In this document: in pieces, positions 33,495 through 42,937 of the stretch | Position numbering within the stretch: the stretch's first letter is position 1 | Layout of the letters: each line of letters starts with the position of its first letter | Source: Exiguobacterium alkaliphilum 12/1 | Lineage (GTDB): Bacteria; Bacillota; Bacilli; Exiguobacteriales; Exiguobacteriaceae | NCBI RefSeq assembly: GCF_000714435.1 | Contig: NZ_JJMW01000008.1 | Location: 38,748-102,747 of the forward strand | Direction: 5' to 3' | Length of the DNA: 64,000 bases | Translations under genes and position numbers: made by a program | The notes under the pieces: generated by a model | What the model saw: the letters and a program-made list of their open reading frames with translations, nothing else | Database searches by the model: none | Told to the model about the DNA's origin: nothing

Positions 33495-35564
33495 ATGCCA
33501 GAGAACTCGTCGTTAAAAAAGTTACACCAAGTGTTAAAAGACAAACGGACCGATTTACACTATGAAATCCCGTCTTTGTGGAATCGAATGCGCTTTTTGT
33601 CGGAGCCGGTCCGTGATGGTGTCGAACGGGTCAACCCATACGATTTCTTAATCGAGACGATCGAGAAAGGCATTCTTCCGCATGCAGTCGACGGCCGTGA
33701 CTATACCGAATCTGTCGCCAAGGCGGACGCTTATCTAGAGACAGGCGGCGACTGGATCAAGCGGGCTTCGGTCTACTCGATGCAAGTGCGGACGTCGACG
33801 TCTTGGGACCATGACGGGTCGGGCTATGTCGAGATGAACAATTCACAAGGAATGAAGGATACGGGGACGTTCGTGAAGACGCTCGCCTTGTTGCCGCATC
33901 TCCTCTATATGGGCATTGACACGTTGTTCTTGTTGCCAATCTCGCAACACAGCCACAAGAATAAAAAGGGCGAGTTCGGTTCACCGTACGCCGTCCAAGA
34001 CTTTTTTGCGATTGACGAGGAATTGAAAGAGACGCTCACCGGGGACGGCTTGACCGTCGAAGAAGAGTTTGCGGCGTTCGTCGAAGCGTGTCACATGGTC
34101 GGCATCCGTGTCGTCATCGATGTCATTCCCCGCACGTGCGCGCGCGATAACCGATTGATTCTAAAGAACCCGGAATGGTTCTATTGGATTCCGGTCGCCG
34201 AGCTCGACCATTATCATCCGCCGCACGTACCGGGAATCGGTGAGAACGTGAAGCCGGAATACGCGTTCTTGCCGATGATTTACGGCTCGCAAGATGTATG
34301 GCAACATTTGCGTCGCTTCTCGATGGCGCCAAACTTGGTCGATGCGGCGAAGTGGGAGCAGGTGAAACGCTATTTACTCGATCATCCGGAAGAGAACTTG
34401 CTCGCCGTCATCGAACGGGAATTCGGATTGACGACCGCCCCGGCGTTCTCGGACTGCATCAACGACCCGCAGCCGCCATGGTCTGACGTCACGTACTTCC
34501 GCTTGTTCCTCGACCATCCGACGGCTGCCGGTCCGTACGTGAACGACGCGAACTTGGCGCCGTACATCTTGTTCGATTCGATCAAGTCGAACCAGTTCCG
34601 GGGCGAGCAAATCAATGAGCCACTTTGGGCGATGCTGACGGATATCATCCCGCATTATCAGCGGGAGTATGGAATCGACGGTGCGCGCATCGACATGGGG
34701 CACGCGTTACCGGTCGATTTGGCGCAACGAATCTTGACAGAACCACGTGCGCTCGATTCGAACTTCAGCTTCATCGCCGAAGAGTTGATTGAAGTGGGGG
34801 CTTGGGCGGCGCGTGACGCCGGTTATAACATGATTATCGGATACGGGTTCTATAAAGAGCCGCGCTTTGATACGCACGACACGCACCAATTCTTTTATGA
34901 CTCGCGTTTCTTGCCGCTCCCGGTGTTCGCCGCCGGTGAGACCGCGGACACACGCCGCATCGCGACCCGTGACGGCGGCCGTCAAGCGAGCCGATTGCTC
35001 ACCGTGTTGAACGGGTTCATGCCGAACGGGGTACCGATGACGAACTCGGGGCTCGAACTGTATGAGACGCAACCGATGAACACCGGCCTCGACTGTCGAC
35101 CGGAAGAAGCGTATCAACTCTTCCCGACCGACCCGTACTTCGGGAAGCTCGCCTTTTTTGACGCCTATCAGTTCCATTGGGATCATCCGGAACGGGACGA
35201 GATGATTGAACTGATGCATCAAGTGGCTGGCATCCGTCGGCGTTGGCTCGATGTCCTCGTCAACCCGAGCCACTTTGAGCCGCTGACGATGGGGCAGATG
35301 GATGCGCCGTTTATCGGTCTGGCTTGGTTGCGTCCAGACACGAACGAGACGCTCCTCGTCGTCGCCAATACAAGTATGCATCAACCGTTACAGGGCAAGG
35401 TCGCCCTTGACGGTGTGCGTCGCCGGAACTGGAACGCGAGCCGCTTCGCTGAGATGGTATATTCGCCGAACTCATGGCCGTATGCCGAGCACAGTTTCGA
35501 TGACAACTGGGACCTGTGGGTCGATTTGAAACCGGGTGAAGTGAAAGTGTATGAGATGAAGTAA
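33495..35564 (+). CDS. GH13 alpha-amylase family enzyme, unusual subtype (GlgE-like layout possible)
   Basis: 689 residues. A (beta/alpha)8 GH13 domain is indicated by GIDTLFLLPIS, GIRVVIDVIPRTCARDN (region I), GIDGARIDMGHALP with nucleophile D400 (region II) and SFIAEELIE with acid/base E429 or E430 (region III). Region IV lacks the usual NHD; a segment AGETADTRRI may take its place, like the maltosyltransferase GlgE. There is no signal peptide, so it is cytoplasmic. The C-terminal beta domain closes the protein. Substrate unknown; it stands alone with a cre-like box upstream. Confidence 0.8.
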   Translation: MPENSSLKKLHQVLKDKRTDLHYEIPSLWNRMRFLSEPVRDGVERVNPYDFLIETIEKGILPHAVDGRDYTESVAKADAYLETGGDWIKRASVYSMQVRTSTSWDHDGSGYVEMNNSQGMKDTGTFVKTLALLPHLLYMGIDTLFLLPISQHSHKNKKGEFGSPYAVQDFFAIDEELKETLTGDGLTVEEEFAAFVEACHMVGIRVVIDVIPRTCARDNRLILKNPEWFYWIPVAELDHYHPPHVPGIGENVKPEYAFLPMIYGSQDVWQHLRRFSMAPNLVDAAKWEQVKRYLLDHPEENLLAVIEREFGLTTAPAFSDCINDPQPPWSDVTYFRLFLDHPTAAGPYVNDANLAPYILFDSIKSNQFRGEQINEPLWAMLTDIIPHYQREYGIDGARIDMGHALPVDLAQRILTEPRALDSNFSFIAEELIEVGAWAARDAGYNMIIGYGFYKEPRFDTHDTHQFFYDSRFLPLPVFAAGETADTRRIATRDGGRQASRLLTVLNGFMPNGVPMTNSGLELYETQPMNTGLDCRPEEAYQLFPTDPYFGKLAFFDAYQFHWDHPERDEMIELMHQVAGIRRRWLDVLVNPSHFEPLTMGQMDAPFIGLAWLRPDTNETLLVVANTSMHQPLQGKVALDGVRRRNWNASRFAEMVYSPNSWPYAEHSFDDNWDLWVDLKPGEVKVYEMK

Positions 35565-35568
35565 CGTA

Positions 35569-35603
35569 AAACGCCTCGGACCGAGAACAGGTCCGAGGCG
35601 TTT
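35569..35603. terminator. bidirectional terminator
   Basis: AAACGCCTCGGACC pairs perfectly with GGTCCGAGGCGTTT around GAGAACA, between convergent genes. The T tail is short on the plus side. Confidence 0.85.
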
Positions 35604-35604
35604 G

Positions 35605-38208
35605 TTATTGTCGTTGTTTCATGTAAAAGATGACGAACTCGTCAAGTGGCATCGGTTTCGCGTAGCGGTAACCTTGCATCGAGTCGCAGCCGATGCGACG
35701 CAAAAACGTCTCTTGATATTCGGTTTCGACCCCTTCGGCGACGAGAGCCATCCCGAGTTGTCTCGCCATCGCGACGATCGTCGCGGTGACGGTCTGATAC
35801 TCTCGATTCTCTTCGAGTTGCATCGTGAACTCACGTGGAATCTTGAGTTCGTCAATCGGATAGCGGACGAGGTAGGCGAGTGAGCTATACCCGGTCCCGA
35901 AATCGTCGATGGACAGTTTGATCCCGAGCGCCTTCAATTCGAGGATACGATTCAAGACGCGTTCTGAGTGATGCGCCGCGACTGTCTCCGTCAATTCGAA
36001 GTTTAAGCGGCCCGGCTCAATCGGGAAACGGTTGAAGAGCGTCGTCAAATAGTCAATCAAATGCTCATCGAATAGTTGGCGCACGGACAAGTTGACCGAG
36101 AGCTTCGGCAAATCGATGTCGCCTTGTTCGAACGCGTACATGAGTTGGAACGTCTCGTGAATCATCCATCGACCGAGGTCTTGGATGTGTCCCGTCTCTT
36201 CCGCGATCGGGATGAACTCGCTCGGCGGGATGAAGACGCCGTCACGTTGCCAGCGCATGAGCGCCTCGGCACCGATGATTCGCTTCGATGCCGCATCGAC
36301 CTGTGGCTGAAGATAAAGCGAGATTTCGCCTTTTTCGAGCGCAGTGTCGAGCCCTTCCATCAACAGCTTGCGTTCTTCTTTGTCTTCGCGTAGCTCTGGC
36401 GCAAACAAGACGGTCTCATCCCGTCCCTTCTCTTTTGCTTTGTACATCGCCAAATCGGCATTCGACAGCAAGTGTTTCAGCGTCGCCCCGTGTTCAGGGT
36501 AACGGACGATCCCGATGGAGGCGTGAATCTCGACGAGCGTCCCGCCCAAATAGTAAGGGGGGCTGTAGACGAGCCGACGAAGCCGTTCGATCAACATCTC
36601 ATTATCATCGTGTTCGGCAACGACGATGAATTCATCTCCACCGAGACGGCCGGCATATTCGTTCGGCAACAAGGCGAGACGGAGCCGTTTGCCGATATGT
36701 TGTAACAACTGGTCGCCCATGTGATGTCCGAATTGGTCGTTGATTTCTTTAAAACCGTCCAAGTCAGAGAACATCAATGTGAACGGTCGCCCATCCTCGA
36801 TGAGCTGTTCAATCTGCTCTTGGAGGGCGTAGCGGTTGTGCAATCCGGTCAAGCTGTCGTGGTTCGCTTGATATAAAATTTGTTCCTGCTGGACGATCAT
36901 TTGTGTGATGTCTTTGACGATGGCATAGATTCCTTCGACGTCACCGTTGATAATCATCGGGATGTTCATCAGTTGCCAGACCCGCTTCGTGCCATCATCG
37001 GTCACGATGTTGACCTCAAGCGTCTCCGGACGCCCGGACGTCAAGTCGTGAAGGGCGGTCGCGTAAGCGCCACGGTCCTTCGGCTCAATCACGTCGAGAA
37101 TATTCGTCCCGATTAGCGTTTCGGCAGTGTGACCGAGAACGGAACTACCGGCTTCGTTGACCGACAGCACCTCGCCGTCTAAGTCGAATAAGAAAATCGG
37201 TTCGGCGTGATAGGCGAACAGCGAGCGATACTGTTGTTCGCGGATTTCGAGTTCGTGCGCTTTCGTCGTCACGGCGGTCTCGAGGTCGGTGTTGACGGTA
37301 TGTAGGCGATGGCTAATCAACGCGTTTTGTTTCGCGACGACGAACTGCCGGATGAGAAGCAGCAACACGGCGTTCGCAATCATCGAATCGAGGACGGACG
37401 TGCCGAGCAGACGATCGGATGCGAGCATGAACAACATCACGACCGTGCTGTAGATGATGTAATCGAACACCGAGTCATGGATGAGGACATCCTCGTCTGT
37501 CTCATCAAACAAAAAGCTGAGCGAGATGAGGAAGATGCTGCTCACTTGCAGGACATGGACGAGGTCATGTCCAATCCCACCAAAGGCGACGACTTGATTG
37601 ACGATCGAGGCGACCGTGAAGCCGAGGATTCCGATGAGAAGCAGGATTCGAAACGATTGGCCCGATGTGACGATGCGATTCAAATACAGGAAGGCGAGCA
37701 CCATATAAAGGCTGACGAGCACCATCTGTTCTTCAAATCCGTTCAAATAGTCGCGATACACGTCTCCCTGTGAAACATAAAAGTAGAGATGGAGTGCGCC
37801 GACGAACAGAAAACTGAATAAGGCGAATACATCGAACGTGCGGAGTTTCAACGTACGAATCTCAATCGACTGCGTGATGACGATGAGTGCCATAATCAAA
37901 TAAAAAAAGTTTTGGCTAAACAACATCAAGTCGCTCGAAACAGGTACCTCATAACGCAAGGCGGTCACGTACGTGATGAAGCAGACGTTTCCGGCCGTAA
38001 TCAAGGTGTGGATATAACGTCGCATGCCACGATGGGTCACGGCAGCGTAACCGCTAAACAAAGTCGCGATACACGTGACGACGATCAAGTACACGAACAG
38101 GCTCGTCTCGCGCAGCGCGTAAGGACTGAAAACAATCAATAACAGTCCAAGAAAAAACGTCCCGACGAGCAGGGCGGGAACTGATTGGCGCAAGGAGTGG
38201 CTAGACAA
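35605..38208 (-). CDS. membrane-bound PAS-GGDEF-EAL protein (c-di-GMP turnover)
   Basis: 867 residues from TTG 38208, chosen because AAGGAGG lies about 8 bases before it; the GTG at 38217 overlaps that site. The first 300 residues hold about eight to nine membrane helices. A PAS domain (FAYHAEPIFLFDLDGEVLSVNEAG) follows, then an intact GGDEF domain (FSDLDGFKEIND, GRLGGDEFIVVAE) and an intact EAL domain (GAEALMRWQ, NLSVRQL, FELTETVA, IDDFGTGYSSLAYL, AEGVETEYQ). It could make or break c-di-GMP in response to a membrane signal. Compare the degenerate homologue at 23.3 kb. Confidence 0.92.
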   Translation of the reverse strand: MSSHSLRQSVPALLVGTFFLGLLLIVFSPYALRETSLFVYLIVVTCIATLFSGYAAVTHRGMRRYIHTLITAGNVCFITYVTALRYEVPVSSDLMLFSQNFFYLIMALIVITQSIEIRTLKLRTFDVFALFSFLFVGALHLYFYVSQGDVYRDYLNGFEEQMVLVSLYMVLAFLYLNRIVTSGQSFRILLLIGILGFTVASIVNQVVAFGGIGHDLVHVLQVSSIFLISLSFLFDETDEDVLIHDSVFDYIIYSTVVMLFMLASDRLLGTSVLDSMIANAVLLLLIRQFVVAKQNALISHRLHTVNTDLETAVTTKAHELEIREQQYRSLFAYHAEPIFLFDLDGEVLSVNEAGSSVLGHTAETLIGTNILDVIEPKDRGAYATALHDLTSGRPETLEVNIVTDDGTKRVWQLMNIPMIINGDVEGIYAIVKDITQMIVQQEQILYQANHDSLTGLHNRYALQEQIEQLIEDGRPFTLMFSDLDGFKEINDQFGHHMGDQLLQHIGKRLRLALLPNEYAGRLGGDEFIVVAEHDDNEMLIERLRRLVYSPPYYLGGTLVEIHASIGIVRYPEHGATLKHLLSNADLAMYKAKEKGRDETVLFAPELREDKEERKLLMEGLDTALEKGEISLYLQPQVDAASKRIIGAEALMRWQRDGVFIPPSEFIPIAEETGHIQDLGRWMIHETFQLMYAFEQGDIDLPKLSVNLSVRQLFDEHLIDYLTTLFNRFPIEPGRLNFELTETVAAHHSERVLNRILELKALGIKLSIDDFGTGYSSLAYLVRYPIDELKIPREFTMQLEENREYQTVTATIVAMARQLGMALVAEGVETEYQETFLRRIGCDSMQGYRYAKPMPLDEFVIFYMKQRQ

Positions 38209-38279
38209 CTCATGCACCTCCTTCTATATTCTATTAGGCTCACTCGTATTATCGGACCGAATCAACGTTTGTTACACTA

Positions 38280-38307
38280 AAAAATCGACAACGAAGCGTT
38301 GTCGATT
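38280..38307 (-). terminator. terminator of the yitT-like gene
   Basis: AATCGACAACG / CGTTGTCGATT, an 11-bp stem with a 3-base loop; the A-run at 38278-38284 gives the T tail on the minus strand. It includes the end of the gene. Confidence 0.85.
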
Positions 38308-39172
38308 AAAGGGTATAGGAATGTTCTTTGAAGTTACCGACGACCGAATCGATTTCTGACACCGTGATAAACGCTTCCGAGTCGATATCCGACACGATTT
38401 GGCGCAATTTTGGAATCTCGTTGTTCTGGACGACGACGTAAAGCATCTTCTTCGAGTCGTTCGAATATCCACCGATCGCATCCATAATCGTGACACCGCG
38501 CTTCAAGTTCTGCTTGATCACCAAGTTGATTTCATCAGACTTCTTACAGATGATAAAGCACTGTTTTTGGGCCGAGAAGAAACGGTGAATCGTCAATAGC
38601 GTCCGCGACCGTACGAAACTGAGCACGAGCGCATACATGACGGCCTTGATGTCGAACGTAATGAAGACGAGCACGTACACGATGATGTCTTGCGTCAAAA
38701 AGATTTTAGGGAGCGAGAGATTCCGATTCGTCGTATAGATGACTTTTCCGAGAATGTCGAGTCCACCTGTCGAGGCGCCTGCGAATAAGAGTAGCGCCAA
38801 CCCAAGGCCAGAAACGATACCACTAAAGACGGAAGCGACGAGTGGGTCATCGAGCGGGGTCGGTGGAATGAGCACCGGCAGCGCATCAATTAAAATCGAG
38901 GACAACACGACGACGATTCCCGTCATGAAAATAAATCGCTTTCCTAGAAACTTGATTCCGACGATGAAGAGCGGGATATTCAACAACAGTTGAGTTAGCC
39001 CGATCGGCGTGCCGAATAGTTCGTTGACAATGAGTGTGATTCCGACGATTCCCCCCGAGCCGATTTCGTTTGGCTTCAGGAGCAAACCGACGAAGATGGA
39101 TTGTAGAATCGTCCCGGCGATAATGAACAGGACCGTTTCGACGGCGATTCGTTTTCTTGATTTTGCATACAT
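38306..39172 (-). CDS. yitT: YitT family membrane protein (DUF161 plus DUF2179)
   Basis: 288 residues. Five or six membrane helices in the first 200 residues carry the family segments GSGGIVGITLIVNELFGTPIGLTQLLLNIPLF and AGASTGGLDILGK. The C-terminal cytoplasmic DUF2179 domain follows (QCFIICKKSDEINLVIKQNLKRGVTIMDAIGGYS). The function of this widespread family is not established. The start at 39172 has no clear Shine-Dalgarno sequence. Confidence 0.9.
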   Translation of the reverse strand: MYAKSRKRIAVETVLFIIAGTILQSIFVGLLLKPNEIGSGGIVGITLIVNELFGTPIGLTQLLLNIPLFIVGIKFLGKRFIFMTGIVVVLSSILIDALPVLIPPTPLDDPLVASVFSGIVSGLGLALLLFAGASTGGLDILGKVIYTTNRNLSLPKIFLTQDIIVYVLVFITFDIKAVMYALVLSFVRSRTLLTIHRFFSAQKQCFIICKKSDEINLVIKQNLKRGVTIMDAIGGYSNDSKKMLYVVVQNNEIPKLRQIVSDIDSEAFITVSEIDSVVGNFKEHSYTL

Positions 39173-39258
39173 AGAAGTTGGCTAGGCGCCATACGCCCCC
39201 TTTGATAAAGTTCTCAAGCAAGCGTACTTCGACCGACGCTGAATTTCAAGAGTCTGAT

Positions 39259-39666
39259 TTACATCTCGTGATGAAAGCGGTCGATATCGCTAGCGAGTTG
39301 TTCATGGACGAAGTCAATCACTTGGGCATCGTCGAACAAACCGAGCGGTGCGTCGTCCGGGATGGCGTCGAACGGCGAGACGAAATAGAGAACGGCCGCG
39401 ACGAGTGCGTCTTCTTTTTCTGGTTGCATATCGAACTGATCGTTATAGATTGCCCGCAATATATTGAGCAACTGTTTCATTTGGAAATATAGCGTCAGTT
39501 CTTCTTCACGCTCGATGTTCGTGATGTCATTGGATGCGACATCGACGGTCACTTTGGCGAGGGCGAGTTCACCTTGGACGAGCAAATCTCCGCGCTGTTC
39601 GTTGGCTGTGTACGCCGTCTTCGCTGTGTCTAGAAAGTGTGCATACGTTGTTTTCCAATCTGGCAT
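39259..39666 (-). CDS. DUF1232 (YkvA-like) family protein
   Basis: 135 residues with GAAGGAGG upstream. The C-terminal third contains AAVLYFVSPFDAIPDDAPLGLFDDA, the DUF1232 signature of YkvA-like proteins, here probably a membrane-associated hairpin. The N-terminal part is helical and acidic. Function unknown. It is transcribed toward yitT, with an 86-base gap in which I see no terminator. Confidence 0.82.
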   Translation of the reverse strand: MPDWKTTYAHFLDTAKTAYTANEQRGDLLVQGELALAKVTVDVASNDITNIEREEELTLYFQMKQLLNILRAIYNDQFDMQPEKEDALVAAVLYFVSPFDAIPDDAPLGLFDDAQVIDFVHEQLASDIDRFHHEM

Positions 39667-39780
39667 ATGAATTCCTCCTTCTTTCTACATCTACTAATAT
39701 GCCCGTTTTTGCGATTTGGTTGCAACTTTTCCGAAAATTTAAGAAAATAAGAGAGAACGAACAAAGGAGGAACTGTACAT

Positions 39781-41019
39781 ATGTCTACTTATACAATCCC
39801 GACCGAGGCCGAGTTCGCCCGCTATGCGGAACTTGCCGTCAAAAAAGGCGTCAACATCCAACCGGGCCAACAACTTGAGGTCCGCGCCGATATCAGCCAA
39901 GCGCCGCTCGTCCGTCAAGTCGTCAAAGCTGCGTACGCGGCTGGAGCCAAGCAAGTATCCGTCAACTGGAGCGATGAGGAGTCGACAAAGATTCGTTACT
40001 TCAACGCGCCACAAGACTCGTTTAAAGAGTTTCCAGAATGGATGAAAGCCCGTTTTGAACAGCTTGCAGAAGAGAAGACGGCATTCTTGTCAATCGTCAG
40101 CGATGACCCGGATGCATTGAACGGCGTCGACTCGTCTCGAATCGCGGATTCGAACCGTGCCGCCGGCGTCGCACTCGCGAAGTGGCGGAAGTACGTCATG
40201 AGCGATAACGTCAGCTGGTCGATTATTGCCGGCGCTTCTGACGCGTGGGCGAAAAAAGTGTTCCCAGACCGTGAGGATGCGGTCGCAGCACTTTGGCGTG
40301 CCATCTTCGCGGCGACACGCATGGACGAAACAGACGTCGTCGCTGCGTGGGACGAACACGATCAAGCGCTTCGGACACGTGCGAAGCTATTGACGGAAAA
40401 GAAATACGCGAAACTGCATTATAAGGCGCCGGGTACGGAATTGACGATCGGCCTTCCGAAGAAGCACGTCTTCCTTGGCGGCGGCGGACCGAATACGGAC
40501 GGCGTCGACTTCATCGCCAACATGCCGACCGAAGAAGTGTTCACGCTTGCCGATAAAGACGCGGTCGAAGGGCACGTGTCGAGCACGAAACCGCTCAGCT
40601 ACAGCGGAAACTTGATTGACGAGTTCACGCTTTGGTTCGAAGGTGGGAAAGTCGTGAGAGCGGAAGCGAAACAGGGACAGGCTGCACTCGATGAGTTGCT
40701 CAACCTCGACGAAGGGGCGCGCCGAATCGGTGAAGTCGCGCTCGTTCCAGACGATTCGCCAATCTCGAACTCAGGCCTCCTCTTCTACAACACGTTGTTC
40801 GATGAGAACGCCTCATGCCACTTGGCGCTCGGACGTGCCTACTCGACGTGCCTTGAAGGCGGACCGTCGATGTCAGCGGAAGAACTCGCCGAGAACGGGG
40901 CGAACGATTCGATGACACACGTCGACTTCATGATCGGGTCGGCCGAGATGGATATCGACGGGGAGCGCGAAGACGGCTCACGTGAAGCCATCATGCGTGC
41001 CGGCAACTGGGTCATCTAA
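39781..41019 (+). CDS. ampS: M29 family metallo-aminopeptidase (AmpS/PepS)
   Basis: 412 residues with AAAGGAGG upstream. The N-terminal domain contains GVNIQPGQQLEVRADI and the C-terminal metal-binding domain contains FTLWFEGGKVVRAEA, GEVALVPDDSPISNSG, YNTLFDENASCHLALGRAY and THVDFMIGSAEMDIDG, where E, H and D ligands of the two-metal centre lie. It removes N-terminal residues from peptides in the cytoplasm. It is monocistronic and followed by a terminator. Confidence 0.94.
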   Translation: MSTYTIPTEAEFARYAELAVKKGVNIQPGQQLEVRADISQAPLVRQVVKAAYAAGAKQVSVNWSDEESTKIRYFNAPQDSFKEFPEWMKARFEQLAEEKTAFLSIVSDDPDALNGVDSSRIADSNRAAGVALAKWRKYVMSDNVSWSIIAGASDAWAKKVFPDREDAVAALWRAIFAATRMDETDVVAAWDEHDQALRTRAKLLTEKKYAKLHYKAPGTELTIGLPKKHVFLGGGGPNTDGVDFIANMPTEEVFTLADKDAVEGHVSSTKPLSYSGNLIDEFTLWFEGGKVVRAEAKQGQAALDELLNLDEGARRIGEVALVPDDSPISNSGLLFYNTLFDENASCHLALGRAYSTCLEGGPSMSAEELAENGANDSMTHVDFMIGSAEMDIDGEREDGSREAIMRAGNWVI

Positions 41020-41026
41020 GAAAGGG

Positions 41027-41058
41027 AGAGACGAATCCGATGCGGGTTCGTCTCTTTT
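41027..41058 (+). terminator. terminator of ampS
   Basis: AGAGACGAATCC pairs with GGGTTCGTCTCT (one G-T) around a 5- to 6-base loop and is followed by TTTT. Confidence 0.82.
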
Positions 41059-41125
41059 GGTGTGAAGGGAAAAGGCATAGGGGGCTCGAATGATTCAGGA
41101 ACGAATGTGTAAAGGGGAAATGAGC

Positions 41126-41431
41126 GTGAAAAAAGGATTGCTCTCGATCGGCGTGACTTGTCTCGTCTTGCTTGCATTGCACGCGACGCCGCAAGCGGCC
41201 CTCCGGACGTATGTCTGTCTGATGGGTCATCCCATTGCGGCACTCACGTCGCCGATTACAGAGGATGATGCCCGTAACGAACTAGAGCAAAAAGATTTCG
41301 AAGAGCGGAACGGGAAAATTTATACACTGATTAATCCGCCAGTCGAGCGCGCGACACAAGGTCGGCTCGAGAGCTATTTCGTCCGGAAAGTCGGGCCGTT
41401 TTATTTGGCTGAACATCACGGGGGTGGATAA
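41126..41431 (+). CDS. small exported protein of unknown function
   Basis: 101 residues from GTG 41126, chosen because AAAGGGG lies 8 bases upstream; ATG 41120 is too close to that site. An N-terminal signal peptide (KKGLLSIGVTCLVLLALHATPQA) is probably cleaved after QA. The mature part has charged segments (EDDARNELEQKDFEERNGK) and ends in HHGGG. No domain recognised. It is followed by a terminator shared with the convergent esterase gene. Confidence 0.65.
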   Translation: MKKGLLSIGVTCLVLLALHATPQAALRTYVCLMGHPIAALTSPITEDDARNELEQKDFEERNGKIYTLINPPVERATQGRLESYFVRKVGPFYLAEHHGGG

Positions 41432-41462
41432 AAGGGAGACAGCAGAAGCTGCCTCCCTTTTT
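41430..41462. terminator. bidirectional terminator
   Basis: AAAGGGAG-A-CAGC pairs with GCTG-C-CTCCCTTT around AGAA, one internal mismatch, with A and T tails. Confidence 0.83.
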
Positions 41463-42231
41463 AGTCATGGTCGTACAAATAGGCGAGCGCGTTCGGTAAG
41501 CGCCGGCGCCACGCCGACTCGTGATGGATGCCCTCTGGTTCGACTTCATAACGGAACATGATCCCGGTTCTCGCGATCGTTTCGACCAATTTAGCGTTCG
41601 TATACAAATAGTCTTCGGGCGTGAACGGGCCGCTCGTCTCGTCCGTCCCGAGATCCATGTAAAGCCGTGCCGACAGATTCGCTTGTTTCAGTTCACGGAT
41701 GAGCGGGTCCAGGTTCGACCAGGCCGCCGTCGATAACGAACCGACACGGCGAATCGAAGGATACGTCGCCATCATATAGAGTGAAATGACGCCGCCCATC
41801 GAGCTGCCCATCACGCCGACATCGTCCACGTCTGTCGCATAGCGCGCATCAATCCATGGTTTCAACTCGTTCATGAGCCAGTCGGTATAGCGTCGCCCCT
41901 TTCCGCCGAGCGTCGGCCTCGTCTTCGCGAGCTCCGGTCCGATGCGCCGAACCAGCATCTCGTCTTCAAAAAAAGAGTAGTCGTCATAACGGTCGAGCCA
42001 ATCCGGCGGGCTGGCGATGGCGACGACCATGAGCGGCAATCGGGACGTCTCGATGAATCGATCGATGCCCCAGCTCGCTCTCGTATCATGGTGGAAGACG
42101 TTTTGTCCGTCATGCATATAGAGGACGGGCAACAGGACGTCGTTCGACACGAAATCAGGACGAAAGACGGATACAAGTCGTTTTTGACCGGTTCGGTCGC
42201 TCGGCAAGTTAAAGCTGAACTGTTCAATCAT
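41461..42231 (-). CDS. alpha/beta-hydrolase esterase (esterase D / IroE-like family)
   Basis: 256 residues from ATG 42231 (AAAGGAAG seven bases before); the ATG at 42300 has no site. The first catalytic region is PVLYMHDGQNVF, the nucleophile elbow is GSSMGGVIS, and the catalytic His is probably in EGIHHESAW, with an Asp in MDLGTDETSG. This is the putative-esterase family of enterochelin-esterase and YbbA-like enzymes, but no siderophore genes are near. No signal peptide. Confidence 0.86.
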   Translation of the reverse strand: MIEQFSFNLPSDRTGQKRLVSVFRPDFVSNDVLLPVLYMHDGQNVFHHDTRASWGIDRFIETSRLPLMVVAIASPPDWLDRYDDYSFFEDEMLVRRIGPELAKTRPTLGGKGRRYTDWLMNELKPWIDARYATDVDDVGVMGSSMGGVISLYMMATYPSIRRVGSLSTAAWSNLDPLIRELKQANLSARLYMDLGTDETSGPFTPEDYLYTNAKLVETIARTGIMFRYEVEPEGIHHESAWRRRLPNALAYLYDHD

Positions 42232-42300
42232 ATACACGCTTCCTTTCCACTTATCTAAATTGATTGTGACGTTGTTTAGACGGAAGTTCAATCCTCGCAC

Positions 42301-42329
42301 TTGACTACCTACCGTTCGTTAGGTAGAGT
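42301..42329 (+). promoter_or_regulatory. promoter with embedded TetR operator, tetR-SMR operon
   Basis: TTGACT at 42301-42306 and TAGAGT at 42324-42329 with 17-base spacing. A near-perfect 22-bp palindrome at 42305-42326 (arms CTACCTA and TAGGTAG, centre CGTTCG) fills the spacer. A TetR protein bound there would block RNA polymerase, so the operon is probably self-repressed. Confidence 0.82.
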
Positions 42330-42358
42330 GGAGGGAGCAGTTAGGAGGCCGAATAGAC

Positions 42359-42937
42359 ATGAATACGAAACAACGAATTGAGCAAGCGGCGACGCGCCGT
42401 TTTGCGTTAGAGGGATACGAGGGGCTCTCGCTCGCCGCACTCGCCGAGGACGTGGGAATTAAAAAAGCGTCACTCTATGCCCATATTGACGGAAAAGAGC
42501 AATTGTTCAAGCAAGTCGTCGAAGCGATGGCAGCACGGTACGATGACGTTTGGAAAGTAGCACGGGACGAATCTTACGACGCCCCGCCGCTCGAACGGAT
42601 CGAGACGATTGTGCAAGCGCTGATCCGTTTCTTTGGGGAAGAAGAGACATGGATGTTGACGAAGCGGATGCTACTCGTCCCGCCACCGGAGCTGAGACCG
42701 TTTATCGAGTCAACGCTCGGAGACGTGGAGACTGAACTGCAGGCGTTTGAGAAAGAACAGTTCCGCCTGGCGATGGAGCAGGGTGCGTTGCCCGAGCAGT
42801 CGCTTGACGATGTGTATGACGCTTATTATTGCTTTTTGGATGGCGCGCTCATCTCGCTCTTTACGTTCGAGACGAACCGTTCCGAGCGTCAACGCGCTGC
42901 CTTCAAAATCTTTAAGAAAGGAATTGGATGGACATGA
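42359..42937 (+). CDS. TetR-family repressor of the SMR efflux operon
   Basis: 192 residues. The N-terminal helix-turn-helix is typical: IEQAATRRFALEGYEGLSLAALAEDVGIKKASLYAHIDGKEQLF. The C-terminal ligand domain is helical and unlike other known subgroups I can name. It overlaps the first SMR gene by 10 bases and is preceded by a palindromic operator, so it very likely controls its own operon in response to a cationic substrate. Confidence 0.92.
   Translation: MNTKQRIEQAATRRFALEGYEGLSLAALAEDVGIKKASLYAHIDGKEQLFKQVVEAMAARYDDVWKVARDESYDAPPLERIETIVQALIRFFGEEETWMLTKRMLLVPPPELRPFIESTLGDVETELQAFEKEQFRLAMEQGALPEQSLDDVYDAYYCFLDGALISLFTFETNRSERQRAAFKIFKKGIGWT

Noticed and set aside
42238..42358. Guanidine riboswitch before the SMR pair
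   Set aside because: No ykkC-type motif (ACGR, GGG core) is seen; a TetR operator explains control.
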